Made by a program: the position numbers and the translations under genes
Shown here: positions 1-9,196 of the stretch, in pieces
Layout: every line of letters begins with the position of its first letter
Numbering within the stretch: the first letter of the stretch is position 1
Notes under the pieces: generated by a model
Database searches by the model: none
What the model was told of the DNA's origin: nothing
The model's input: the letters and a program-made list of their open reading frames with translations, nothing else
From: DATJUC01 sp035502675
GTDB lineage: Bacteria > Vulcanimicrobiota > Vulcanimicrobiia > Vulcanimicrobiales > Vulcanimicrobiaceae
Length of the DNA: 13,348 nt
Direction of reading: 5' to 3'
Assembly: GCA_035502675.1 (NCBI GenBank)
Contig: DATJUC010000214.1
Span: 1-13,348 of the forward strand

Positions 1-473
1 TGGGACGCACGTTCGATCTCGCGATCTCGCTCGAGGTCGCCGAGCACCTGCCCGAAAGCTCGGCGGCGTCCTTCGTCGCGACGCTGACGACGCTGGCACC
101 GGCCGTGCTCTTCTCGGCCGCCGTGCCGTTCCAAGGCGGCGAACATCACGTCAACGAGCGCTGGCAGAGCTATTGGGCCGAACTCTTCGAGCGGCGCGGC
201 TATACGTGCGTCGATTGCGTGCGTCCGCGTTTCTGGAACGACGCTTCGATCGAGTTCTGGTACCGGCAGAACACGCTGGTCTACGTGCGGGCGGCGCAGC
301 TCGAGCGTTACTCGAAGTTGCCTAAAACCTTGGTGGGCCGGCCGAACTACCCGTTCGACGTGGTGCACCCGGATTGCGCCGCCAGCATCGCGAGCCCCGG
401 TTTTTTCCAGGCCGTCAAGACGCTCCCGCGGCTGTTCCGCCGCGGACTTCGCGGGAAGCTCGGCCGAACCTGA
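1..473 (+). CDS. Class I SAM-dependent methyltransferase, C-terminal part (5' end outside window)
   Basis: The frame is open from base 3 to the TGA at 471-473, giving 156 visible residues; the start lies upstream of the window. The first visible residues contain FDLAISLEVAEHLPE, the acidic strand and 'EVxEHL' segment after the SAM-binding motif in Methyltransf_11/23-type enzymes. A PFQGGEHHVNERWQSYWAEL stretch follows, then WYRQNTLVYV; this 'HxNERWxxYW' plus 'WYRQN' layout recurs in small-molecule or glycan methyltransferases of this superfamily. The substrate cannot be read from the sequence. The tail is basic (LPRLFRRGLRGKLGRT). The first in-frame GTG in the window (105) lies after the methyltransferase motif, so it is not the real start. 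The stop directly abuts the stop of the convergent phosphoesterase A with no spacer. Confidence 0.8.
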   Translation, partial: GRTFDLAISLEVAEHLPESSAASFVATLTTLAPAVLFSAAVPFQGGEHHVNERWQSYWAELFERRGYTCVDCVRPRFWNDASIEFWYRQNTLVYVRAAQLERYSKLPKTLVGRPNYPFDVVHPDCAASIASPGFFQAVKTLPRLFRRGLRGKLGRT

Positions 474-1812
474 CTATTCGTCGTCGACCGGCTTGTACGA
501 CGGCCGTTCGTGCTCGAAATAGCTTTGCGAGTACTTCGCCGCAATCGGAACGAACGGGCGCGGCGCCTGCGTGAAATCGAGGCAGCCCGCCATGCTCACC
601 GCCGACGGGCGCTGATTCGGAAGCGTCGCCAATCCCCAGTTGTCCTCGATGAAACGCAGAATGCTGCCGAACTCGTATTGCGTGTGGTCGACGTAGCCTT
701 TGCGGGCGTACGGCGAGATCACGATCATCGGAACGCGGAATCCGAGCCCGTCGTAGGCGCTCTGCGGGGGCGCGATGTTGTCGTAAAAGCCGCCCCAATC
801 GTCCCAAACGACGATGACCACCGTCGACTTCCATTGCGGCGTCGTGCCGATCGCATTGACGATCTGCGCCACCCACGACGGTCCGGTGTCTTTCGCGTCG
901 CCGGGATGGTCGGAGTCCTGGACGTCGGGAACCACCCACGATACCGCCGCCAGCTTTCCGCTCTTCGCATCGCTGAGGATCTTGGTCTGCGGTACGATTA
1001 CGTTATCGTGCCATTCCTTGGCGTCGTAACGCACCGCTCTGATCGCGTCGAAAGCGTTCCAGATGCCGCCGCCGGTATCGTCGGCGAAGGGCGGCGTATA
1101 ATAGCGCCACGGCAACTTCTTGGCGTCGAGCAGATCGCGCAGCGTTTCGTAGCTCAAACACGGAAACGGGCCCGCTCGTGGGAGATAGACGCGCTTCGAG
1201 GTGATCAAGTTGGTGACCGTGAGCTTGGGCGAATCGCATCCGTAGGGCGTGGACGACGGGCCGTCGATGATGCTCTCGGAGAGCGTGGGCGTCGACTTGA
1301 CGACGGTGCCGCCGGCGATCAGGTCTTGATGGGCCGTGAAGCTGTCGCTGGACTGGGTCTGGAAGGTGTGGTCGGCAAGCACGTAGTCTTTCGCCAACGT
1401 CCAGTACGGCCGTATTTCGGCGGGATCGACGTATTGGTAGACGTAATCGCCGGCGTTCAGGTTGTTGGCGGCGTAGACCTCGTCGTCGAAGCCGTCCATC
1501 TTGCCGCCGTCGTACTCGGTCTCGAACATACGGTAGCCGTGCTCGACGTCCGGCTCGACCAGATGCACTTTGCGAAGCGCGACGCTCTTGCCGTTGCTGC
1601 CACGGCCGCGGCGCGCGCCGTCTGCTCCGGGAAACGTCGCGAAGAGATCGTCGAACGACCTGTTCTCCTGGATCACGATGACGACGTGCTGGATCGGCGT
1701 CGCGGTGGCGGCTCGCGCCGGCGCGGCCGGCACGAAGGCGGGTGACGAGACGCCCGGCGCACCGGATGCCGAACACGCGCTCAGCGCAATCGCCGCGGCG
1801 AATATTGCGACC

Positions 1813-1820
<8 letters not shown>
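474..1820 (-). CDS. Secreted phosphoesterase lipoprotein, phospholipase C / acid phosphatase family (paralog A)
   Basis: A 448-residue exported hydrolase predicted to cleave phosphomonoesters or phosphodiesters such as phospholipid head groups; the substrate is unknown. The N-terminus MSKVAIFAAAIALSAC is a lipoprotein signal peptide with lipobox L-S-A-C16. Family motifs run in order: IQHVVIVIQENRSFD (metal-ligand E52/N53), SFTAHQ with T162 at the nucleophile position, WVVPDVQDSDHPG (295-307), WDDWGG with D340/D341 as acidic metal ligands, and GLGFRVPMIVISPYARKGYVDH (358-379) then FIEDNWGL. Cys195 and Cys221 match cysteines in the other four copies; here the first sits in YGCD where the others have WGCD. 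The start was chosen at ATG 1820 rather than further upstream because it begins the signal peptide exactly. The ATG lies in an ATGAGTAA overlap with the stop of paralog B, so translation is probably coupled. This is the last gene of the minus-strand arm. The family call is firm; the reaction is inferred from the family. Confidence 0.93.
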
Positions 1821-3151
<1,331 letters not shown>

Positions 3152-3174
<23 letters not shown>

Positions 3175-4477
3175 CCGAGTGTCCTTGGCGCAAGAGAGAG
3201 GCGCGCGAGTAGCGCGCGTGCAGCGGAACGAATGCCCGCGGAGGCTGCGTGAAGTCGAAGGCATCGGCGATACTATTGGCGGTTGCGTCGGTCGTCCCCA
3301 ATCGGCCGAGCGACCAATTGTCCTCGATGAAGCGGAGTATGGAGCCGAACTCGTACTGCGTATGATCGACGTACCCTTTCCGGGCGTAGGGCGAGACGAT
3401 CAGGCACGGCACGCGAAACCCCAGCCCGTCGTAGCGAATTTGCGGCGGCTTCACGTTGTCGTACAAACCTCCCCAATCATCCCAAACGACGACGATAGCG
3501 GTCGAGTTCCAGGCGCGGCTCTGGCCGATCGCGTTGACCACACCCGCGACCCAGGACGGCCCGGTGTCGTGCTTGTTGCCGAGGTGATCGGAGTTCCAGT
3601 AATCGGGAACCACCCACGCGACGTCTGGCAGCCGGCCTTTCTCGGCATCGGCGAGGACGTTCGTCTCGGGCGTCGAGACGTTCTTGGTCCACTGCGGCCC
3701 TTCGCGCACTTGCTGCACCGAATCGAACGCGTTCCAGATGTCCCCGCCGCCGGGCTCGTTGGGCGTGTAGTACCGCCAGCTGACGTGTTTGGCGTCGAGC
3801 AGATCGCGAAGCGTCGCGCGCGTGAAGCACGGAAACGGTCCGGCACCGGGATACTCCACGCCGCTGCTGTCGATCAGCGACGTCACGGTGCCCGGCGGAG
3901 CGTCGCAGCCCCACGGCAGTGCCGACGGATCGTCGATCACGCTCTCCGTCGAGCTGATCGCCGTGCCGCCGGCGATGAGGTCTTGGTGCGCGGTGTAGCT
4001 GCCGCTGCCTTGAGTTTGAAACATGTGATCGGCCAGCACGTACTCGCGGGCCAGCGTCCAGTACTCCGCGATCAGCGCGGGGTCGACGTACTGATACGGA
4101 TACGTGCCGGTTTGATCGGCACCGTAGAGCACCTTGTCGAATCCGTCGAGCTTGCCGCCGTCGTACTCGGTCTCGAACGATCCGTGCGTGTGGGTGATGT
4201 CCGAACCGATCAGCGTCACCTCTTTGAGCGCGACCGTGCGGCCGTCGGAACGTTTGCCGCGCCTTGCGCCGGTCGCTCCCGGAAAGCGCGCGAAAAGATC
4301 GTCGAACGAGCGGTTCTCCTGAATTACGACGACCACGTGGCGGATCGGCGAGGCGCTCGCACGGCGGGCCGCAGATTCGAACTGTGCGGGCACGAAACGC
4401 GCCGGCTCCGGCGCGCCCGAACAGGCGCTCGCAGCGACGAGAGCAACCGCGCTTGCAAGAGCGCTACGGCGAAACAT
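3152..4477 (-). CDS. Secreted phosphoesterase lipoprotein, phospholipase C / acid phosphatase family (paralog C)
   Basis: A 441-residue protein and the first gene of the minus-strand arm, facing the divergent intergenic region. MFRRSALASAVALVAASAC is a lipoprotein signal peptide with the lipid-attachment residue at Cys19. Active-site landmarks: ENRSFD at 54-59, SYTAHQ with T162 as candidate nucleophile (Tyr replaces the Phe of the other copies), WVVPDYWNSDHLG (288-300, Leu for Pro), WDDWGG with D333/D334, then GLGFRVPCLIVSPYARKGYV. Conserved cysteines are C191 and C217. Start ATG 4477 was chosen because it opens the signal peptide and has GGAGGT three bases upstream; an upstream GTG at 4522 would add 15 residues without a reason. 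The region after FPGATG (GARRGKRSDGRTVALKEV, then FETEYDGGK) resembles paralog A, suggesting A and C form one sub-lineage. The C-terminus is the most divergent of the five but still ends PVDRQ. Confidence 0.93.
3182..3186 (-). promoter_or_regulatory. Ribosome binding site of paralog B
   Basis: AAGGA on the minus strand, seven bases before ATG 3174 and inside the 3' end of paralog C. It supports the start at 3174 over the longer reading from 3264. Confidence 0.6.
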
Positions 4478-4588
4478 GCGACCTCCGAACCGGCGTAGCC
4501 CGCTCTTTCTCCCCGCGGCCACCTCGACACTCTTTCATTTTGATGAGCTAAGTCACCCTCGCCCAAACGGGGAAGCGCCGCGCGCACG
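4478..4588. promoter_or_regulatory. Divergent promoter region of the phosphoesterase cluster
   Basis: The only non-coding gap inside the five-gene cluster: 111 bases between the divergent starts of paralogs C (4477) and D (4589). Both arms must be transcribed from here unless transcripts enter from outside. An AT-richer core lies at about 4531-4554 (TCTTTCATTTTGATGAGCTA), with a short TCAT-TTTG-ATGA inverted repeat at 4535-4546. I could not identify convincing -35/-10 pairs on either strand, nor a Pho box. The promoter role is inferred from gene layout and base composition. Confidence 0.5.
4481..4486 (-). promoter_or_regulatory. Ribosome binding site of paralog C
   Basis: GGAGGT on the minus strand, three bases before ATG 4477. 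It supports this start over the upstream in-frame GTG at 4522. Confidence 0.6.
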
Positions 4589-5959
4589 ATGAAACTTTCG
4601 GCAATGCTACTGCGTCACGTTCGCATCCTCGCGGTTTCGATGGTTGCGACGCTCGCGGCTTGCTCGAGCGGATCGAGCGGCGCGAGCCTTCCGGCAACCG
4701 CTCCGCAAAGCGACGCGCGGCCTCACTCGAGTTCGCCGATCCAGCACGTCGTCATCGTGATTCAGGAGAACCGCTCGTTCGACAACCTCTTCGCCGGCTT
4801 TCCCAACGCCGACAGCAGCACGAGCGGAAAAAATCATCTCGGAAAAACGATCGCCCTGAGCCGGCAGACTCTCGTCGGCCGCGATCTCGACATCAGCCAC
4901 AACCATAGCGACTTCGTTCGAGACTACGACGGCGGAAAGATGGACGGCTTCGACCTCGCTCAGCTGGGGCTCGGCAGGCTCAACGAAAGGGCCGGAGCGT
5001 ACGCCTATCAGTACGTCGACCGCGCCGAAATCGCGCCCTACTGGGCGCTGGCCAAGCAGTACGTGCTCGACGACCACATGTTCCAGACGCAGAGCAGCAG
5101 CAGCTTCACGGCCCACCAAGACCTGATCGCCGGTGGAACCGAAATCAACGCCACCGAAAGCGTGATCGACCTTCCGAGCCGCAGTCCGTGGGGCTGCGAC
5201 TCACCGCCGGGCACCACCACGGTGTTGATCTCCGCCACCAAATATCCGATCGTTCCGGGACCGTTTCCGTGCTTTACCTACGGGACGATCCGCGATTCGC
5301 TGGACGCCAAGGGCATTTCGTGGAAATACTACACGCCGACGGTCGATTATTCGAAGGGCGGCGGGATCTGGTCGGCATTCGACGCCATCAAAGCCGTTCG
5401 CAACGACGGCCGCGAGTGGTCGAACAACGTCTCGTCGCCGAATACCAACGTCTTTACCGACATCGCCGCCGGGAATCTTCCGGCGGTCGCGTGGGTCGTT
5501 CCCGACTACGAAAACTCCGATCACCCCGGCGTCGGCTCCAAAGATACCGGGCCGTCGTGGGTCGCCTCGATCGTAAACGCCGTCGGCAAGTCGCAATATT
5601 GGAACTCGACCGCAATCGTGATTCTGTGGGACGACTGGGGCGGCTTCTACGACAACGTCAAGCCGGTGAGCCTCGACTATAACGGTCTGGGGTTCCGGGT
5701 GCCGTGTATCGTCGTCTCGCCCTACGCGCGCAAAGGCTACGTCGATCACACGCAGTACGAGTTCGGCAGCATCCTGAAGTTCGTCGAAGACAACTGGGGC
5801 CTCGGAGCGCTTCCCAATCAGCGCGCCTCGGCGGTGTCGATCGCCCCCGCCTTCGATCTGACGGCGAAGCCGCGCCCGTTCAAGCCGGTGACCGCCGAAT
5901 ACTCGCAGTCTTTCTTCATGCACCAGGCACCCTCCGATCTGCCGGTCGACGATGAATAG
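4589..5959 (+). CDS. Secreted phosphoesterase lipoprotein, phospholipase C / acid phosphatase family (paralog D)
   Basis: A 456-residue protein and the first gene of the plus-strand arm. The signal peptide runs MKLSAMLLRHVRILAVSMVA and TLAAC, with lipidation expected at Cys25. Landmarks: IQHVVIVIQENRSFD (E60, N61, D65), SFTAHQ with T174 at the nucleophile position, WVVPDYENSDHPG (302-314), WDDWGGFYDNV with D348/D349, GLGFRVPCIVVSPYARKGYV and FVEDNWGLG. Conserved cysteines are C203 and C228. The start at ATG 4589 is reasonable but the ribosome site is unclear: the nearest purine-rich stretch, GGGGAAG, ends about 13 bases upstream, and an in-frame ATG five codons on (4604) would still leave a signal peptide. 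The segment after FPNADSS is longer than in A, C and E. The last codons overlap the start of E in ATGAATAG. The central region is closest to paralog B on the opposite strand. Family certain; substrate not known. Confidence 0.94.
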   Translation: MKLSAMLLRHVRILAVSMVATLAACSSGSSGASLPATAPQSDARPHSSSPIQHVVIVIQENRSFDNLFAGFPNADSSTSGKNHLGKTIALSRQTLVGRDLDISHNHSDFVRDYDGGKMDGFDLAQLGLGRLNERAGAYAYQYVDRAEIAPYWALAKQYVLDDHMFQTQSSSSFTAHQDLIAGGTEINATESVIDLPSRSPWGCDSPPGTTTVLISATKYPIVPGPFPCFTYGTIRDSLDAKGISWKYYTPTVDYSKGGGIWSAFDAIKAVRNDGREWSNNVSSPNTNVFTDIAAGNLPAVAWVVPDYENSDHPGVGSKDTGPSWVASIVNAVGKSQYWNSTAIVILWDDWGGFYDNVKPVSLDYNGLGFRVPCIVVSPYARKGYVDHTQYEFGSILKFVEDNWGLGALPNQRASAVSIAPAFDLTAKPRPFKPVTAEYSQSFFMHQAPSDLPVDDE

Positions 5960-7295
5960 CGTCAAGAAAAGCGTCGCCGCCGCCGCGATCGCCGCGCTGA
6001 CGGCCTGCGCCGGCGGCGGACCCGCGGGCAGCGCCGTACAGGCGCTGCCCGCAACCGCAGTGCGGCCGGCGACGGCGTCGCCGATCCAGCACGTCGTCGT
6101 AGTGATTCAGGAAAACCGCAGCTTCGACGATTTCTTCGCGACGTTTCCCAACGCCGACGGCACGAAAACCGGCGTCACGCACGGCGGCAAGACCATCCCG
6201 CTGTCGCCCGAACCGCTGGTCGGCAAAGACATCGGCCACGCCCATTCCAATTGGCTGCTGGAATACGACAAGGGTAAGATGGACGGCTTCAACCTGGAGC
6301 CTTATCTCGACGGGCAGCCGGCGGGGTCGTACGTCTACCAATACGTGGAACCCGCCCAAATCCAGCCGTACTGGACGATGGCCAAGGAGTACGCGCTGCT
6401 CGATCACATGTTTCAAACCCAAACCAGCGGCAGCTTCACCGCCCACCAAGATCTGATCGCGGGCGGCACCGCGATCGATGCGAACGAAAGCCTGATCGAC
6501 TATCCGACGGCGGCGCCGTGGGGCTGCGACGCACCGCAGGGAACGGTGACGTCGCTCATCAAGCGCGATCGTCGGTATCTTGCCAATGCGGGACCGTTTC
6601 CGTGCATCACCCAATACCGGACGCTGCGCGATCTGCTCGACGCGAAGGGCGTCTCGTGGCGGTACTACTCCCCGGCCGTCTTCCTCGGCAGCGGCAAGGG
6701 GTTCGGCGCGCTTTGGAATGCCTTCGACGCCATCAAAGCGGTGCGATACAGCGCCGAGTGGCACGACAACATCGCGCCGCAGACGCAAATCCTGACCGAC
6801 GCGGCGGACGGCAAGCTGCCGGCGATGTCGTGGGTCGTTCCGAGTTCGGCCTACTCCGATCATTTGGGCGAGCCGTCCGACGCGGGACCGTCGTGGGTTG
6901 CGTCGGTCGTCAACGCCATCGGAAAAAGCCCGTATTGGAAATCGACCGCCATCGTGGTGCTGTGGGACGACTGGGGCGGTCTGTACGATCACGTCGCGCC
7001 GCCGCAGCTCGACTACAACGGGCTCGGGTTCCGCGTTCCGTGCATCGTGATCTCGCCGTACGTGAAGCGCGGCTCGATCGATCACACGCAGTACGAGTTC
7101 GGCAGCATCCTCAAGTTCGTCGAGCAGACCTTCGGCTTGGGTTCCTTGGGGACGTCCGACGTGCGGGCGACCAGCATCGTCGACGGCTTCGACTTCACCC
7201 AAAAGCCGCGCGCGTTTACGACGATCCCGGCCGAACGTCCGGCCTCGTTCTTCGAACACCTGCCGCCGACCAACGAGCCGGTCGACACGCAATAG
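5952..7295 (+). CDS. Secreted phosphoesterase lipoprotein, phospholipase C / acid phosphatase family (paralog E)
   Basis: A 447-residue protein, second gene of the plus-strand arm. The signal peptide MNSVKKSVAAAAIAALTAC has lipobox L-T-A-C19, followed by a glycine-rich linker. Landmarks: IQHVVVVIQENRSFD (E54, N55, D59), SFTAHQ with T163, a modified WVVPSSAYSDHLG (294-306; PSS where the others have PD), WDDWGGLYDHV with D339/D340, GLGFRVPCIVISPYVKRGSI and FVEQTFGLG. C192 and C218 are the conserved cysteines. The start ATG overlaps the stop of D by eight bases; no clear Shine-Dalgarno precedes it, so re-initiation by ribosomes finishing D is the likely mode. The gene ends three bases before the stop of the convergent unknown lipoprotein. 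The DxxxSDH change and the EQTF for EDNW change mark it as a somewhat diverged member, but all metal and nucleophile positions remain. Confidence 0.93.
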   Translation: MNSVKKSVAAAAIAALTACAGGGPAGSAVQALPATAVRPATASPIQHVVVVIQENRSFDDFFATFPNADGTKTGVTHGGKTIPLSPEPLVGKDIGHAHSNWLLEYDKGKMDGFNLEPYLDGQPAGSYVYQYVEPAQIQPYWTMAKEYALLDHMFQTQTSGSFTAHQDLIAGGTAIDANESLIDYPTAAPWGCDAPQGTVTSLIKRDRRYLANAGPFPCITQYRTLRDLLDAKGVSWRYYSPAVFLGSGKGFGALWNAFDAIKAVRYSAEWHDNIAPQTQILTDAADGKLPAMSWVVPSSAYSDHLGEPSDAGPSWVASVVNAIGKSPYWKSTAIVVLWDDWGGLYDHVAPPQLDYNGLGFRVPCIVISPYVKRGSIDHTQYEFGSILKFVEQTFGLGSLGTSDVRATSIVDGFDFTQKPRAFTTIPAERPASFFEHLPPTNEPVDTQ

Positions 7296-7298
7296 ACG

Positions 7299-9056
7299 CT
7301 AGGGCGTGAAGGGGCTGGCGATCGTCGCCAAGCCGATCGCTCCCGGCGTCTGCGACTGTACGATCGTAATCGTCGTTTGCTTCACCGCAACCAGCGGCAG
7401 GAACGTATCCATCGCGACGGTTACGGCGTGCGGGTTTGCCGCCGAGCTTGCGCCTCGTCCCGAGAAGGTCACGCCGTCGCCGCCGACCGCCGTAACCGCA
7501 ACGGTGCTGCCGGGAGAGGGCACGCCGCCGCAGCCGGGTCCGGCGTTGAAGTGGAACGTGAGCTGCTGGCTCTGCAGCAGCAAAGTCGGCGTCTTCGACA
7601 CGAACGTCGAGGTGGACGAGCCCTTTTTCGGAGTGACGACGTAGCCGGGACAGTTCTTCACCGCAGCGACCGTCGTGCCGCCCGTGCCCTTCCATAGGAA
7701 ATACTTGAGATCTGTGCCGGGGTCCGCGAACGGAGGATCGATGGCGAAGGTTTTCTTGTCGACCAGCGGCTGGCAAATGTTCCAGCTCGTGCAGAAGGCA
7801 AAGTTGGCGTTGGGGACGTTGAACGGATTCCAACCGTTGACCGCAATATTGGGATTTTTGGCCGAGTAGCCGGCCGGAACGCCGTACTGCACGGGCAGCG
7901 TCTTGGAGAATCCCCACCCCGGATAGTAGTTTTCGACCAGCGCGAACGGTTGCGCGCCCGCCGACGCGCTCAGCTGCACGACGACGCTGGGCGGCGATCC
8001 GAACGCCCAGTCGAACGGGTCCGAGGTCTTGACGTCGATCTGCGTCGACGGCAGCTTTGCGAAGGTCAGCTTCGCCGATTTTCCGGGCGCGCGATACGGC
8101 AAGTTCAGCACGTCGCCGGTGTAGGGGATGCGGCCGTTCGAGGCGCCGACCACGACGGCGTTCCCGTAGACCGGAATCGTGAGCTTCCCGCCCGAGGTTC
8201 CGTAAATCGTCGCACACGATATCGGCGACGGCGTCGGACTGGTTCCCGGAACGTGCGCCGGCACCGTGTTTCCGCACGGAGCGCCCGCCGGACGCGATTG
8301 AGATCCGGCGAGCGCGCCGAGGAAATTGCGCGTGTTGTTCGACAGAAAGCCTTCGCTCGCGAGCTTGAGGTCGTTGGCGACCGAGATCACGCGGGCGGTC
8401 GGACCGGCATCGATCGTCAGGAGCCGCTGCCATTTCGGCGTCTCCGTGAGGACGAATTGCTGCAGCTGCTGCGGCGTATAGAGACCCGTCGACGCATTGG
8501 GCGTCAGCCCGGCTCGCTTCGCATCGGCCGCAATCGCGGCGGGCAGATCGGGCTGATCGCTGAGATCTTGGGCCGTGATCAGTCCCGCACCGATGAGCGA
8601 CATCGTCGCCTGAAAGATCTGCGTCGACTTTTCGTCGACGGCGACGTTGACGGTGGGCTTGTCGACGTTGACCAGCGCCGCTTCGGTTCCGACGTAGACC
8701 GTGCTGCCGTTGGGGGCGTACTTGTAAAACGCGACGACCGCCCATTCGTTATTCGCACGAGGCACGCCGGTAAAGCCGATCTTCGCCGACAGGATCTTGC
8801 CTTTGGGTGTGAGGATCTGCGTGTTGTTGCCGATCGTCGAGCTCACGTAGCTCGGATAGAGCGCGCCGACGACGGCGATTTGGCCGGGGGCGTGGGCCGC
8901 CGCGACCGGCAGCGCGACGGTCGCGCCGACGACCGTGCCGCCCCGAAGCGCCGGTGCCGGCGGCGGCAAGCCCGGCAGCGTACCGCCGCCGCCTCCGGCA
9001 CAACCCGAAATCGACGCGAACGTCGCCGCTAACGCTGCAATCCTCGAAGCACGCAT
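7299..9056 (-). CDS. Unknown secreted lipoprotein, 585 residues
   Basis: I do not recognise the family. The N-terminus MRASRIAALAATFASISGC is a clear lipoprotein signal peptide (lipobox I-S-G-C19), followed by a GGGGG run and a proline-rich linker (LPGLPPPAPAL), typical of a tethered extracytoplasmic domain. The rest is rich in Val, Thr, Ser, Gly and Pro with alternating beta-like segments. A probably helical stretch lies in the first half (SLIGAGLITAQDLSDQPDLP and following). The body has six further cysteines (in APCGN, PISCA, FAFCT, NICQP, KNCPG and GPGCGG), which could form disulfides. The C-terminal ~90 residues (TFHFNAGPGCGG to the end) read like an Ig-like/beta-sandwich module. Start ATG 9056 has a strong GAGGAGG seven bases upstream. 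The gene is convergent with paralog E and divergent from the OstA-domain gene, so it is probably its own transcription unit. An extracellular binding role is possible but unsupported. Confidence 0.85.
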   Translation of the reverse strand: MRASRIAALAATFASISGCAGGGGGTLPGLPPPAPALRGGTVVGATVALPVAAAHAPGQIAVVGALYPSYVSSTIGNNTQILTPKGKILSAKIGFTGVPRANNEWAVVAFYKYAPNGSTVYVGTEAALVNVDKPTVNVAVDEKSTQIFQATMSLIGAGLITAQDLSDQPDLPAAIAADAKRAGLTPNASTGLYTPQQLQQFVLTETPKWQRLLTIDAGPTARVISVANDLKLASEGFLSNNTRNFLGALAGSQSRPAGAPCGNTVPAHVPGTSPTPSPISCATIYGTSGGKLTIPVYGNAVVVGASNGRIPYTGDVLNLPYRAPGKSAKLTFAKLPSTQIDVKTSDPFDWAFGSPPSVVVQLSASAGAQPFALVENYYPGWGFSKTLPVQYGVPAGYSAKNPNIAVNGWNPFNVPNANFAFCTSWNICQPLVDKKTFAIDPPFADPGTDLKYFLWKGTGGTTVAAVKNCPGYVVTPKKGSSTSTFVSKTPTLLLQSQQLTFHFNAGPGCGGVPSPGSTVAVTAVGGDGVTFSGRGASSAANPHAVTVAMDTFLPLVAVKQTTITIVQSQTPGAIGLATIASPFTP

Positions 9057-9063
9057 GGAAGGT

Positions 9064-9070
9064 CCTCCTC
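9064..9070 (-). promoter_or_regulatory. Ribosome binding site of the unknown lipoprotein
   Basis: GAGGAGG on the minus strand, seven bases before ATG 9056. It is the strongest Shine-Dalgarno in the window. It fixes the start at the signal peptide and argues against the longer reading from 9212. Confidence 0.8.
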
Positions 9071-9079
9071 GACCACCGT

Positions 9080-9103
9080 AAGGAACGGGCCGGATAGTTC
9101 CTT
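9080..9103. repeat. Inverted repeat, AAGGAAC / GTTCCTT
   Basis: A perfect 7-base inverted repeat (9080-9086 and 9097-9103) around a 10-base loop, followed on the plus strand by TTT (9104-9106). On the plus strand it looks like a weak intrinsic terminator; on the minus strand it would lie in the 5' leader of the unknown lipoprotein, just upstream of its Shine-Dalgarno. It could also be a protein-binding operator. Confidence 0.45.
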
Positions 9104-9127
9104 TTTCGGCAAACCGAGCGCCGTTTC

Positions 9128-9180
9128 GCACTGCCAGGATACTCCCCGGAGGCCCCCTAAAGCAGTGCCGCTCCAGCACT
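9128..9180 (+). repeat. Competing inverted repeats upstream of the OstA-domain gene
   Basis: GCACTGC (9128-9134) is a perfect inverted repeat of GCAGTGC (9162-9168), with a 27-base loop. Part of the second arm, AGTGC (9164-9168), can pair instead with GCACT at 9176-9180, with a 7-base loop. The two pairings exclude each other. The second hairpin ends 7 bases before the GAGGA ribosome site of the next gene. Pairing is seen in the sequence; any regulatory role is inferred. Confidence 0.35.
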
Positions 9181-9187
9181 CCACGAC

Positions 9188-9192
9188 GAGGA
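9188..9192 (+). promoter_or_regulatory. Ribosome binding site supporting a TTG start
   Basis: GAGGA four bases before TTG 9197. It is the main reason to accept the unusual TTG start codon, together with the signal peptide that begins there. Confidence 0.55.
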
Positions 9193-9196
9193 CGGC

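Larger units (their letters stand above)
9057..9196. promoter_or_regulatory. Divergent intergenic region with inverted repeats
   Basis: The longest non-coding gap in the window (140 bases), between the divergent starts of the unknown lipoprotein and the OstA-domain gene. It must carry promoters for both, but I could not assign convincing -35/-10 pairs. It holds three inverted repeats, listed separately. Confidence 0.5.

Noticed and set aside
426..444. CCGCGG repeat near the end of the methyltransferase gene as a terminator
   Set aside because: There is no following T-run, and it is within coding sequence of ordinary high-GC codon use.
510..1745. Long plus-strand open frame opposite paralog A, and similar ones at 1570-2697, 2993-4498, 5916-7292 (-), 7216-8745 (-) and 7950-9032
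   Set aside because: They lie antisense to, or out of frame with, well-supported genes, are very arginine-rich and lack signal peptides or family motifs. Their apparent shared motif (DDDVLDRR) is only the antisense reading of the conserved PIQHVV segment of the real paralogs.
7313..7334. GGCTGGCGA / TCGCC-A-AGCC hairpin as a terminator for paralog E
   Set aside because: It lies in the coding region of the convergent lipoprotein, has no T-run on either side, and GC-rich codon pairs make such palindromes common here.
9083..9100. GAAC...GTTC as a LexA-type SOS box
   Set aside because: The half-sites are 10 bases apart, not the 4 of the Gram-positive LexA box, and no SOS gene is adjacent.
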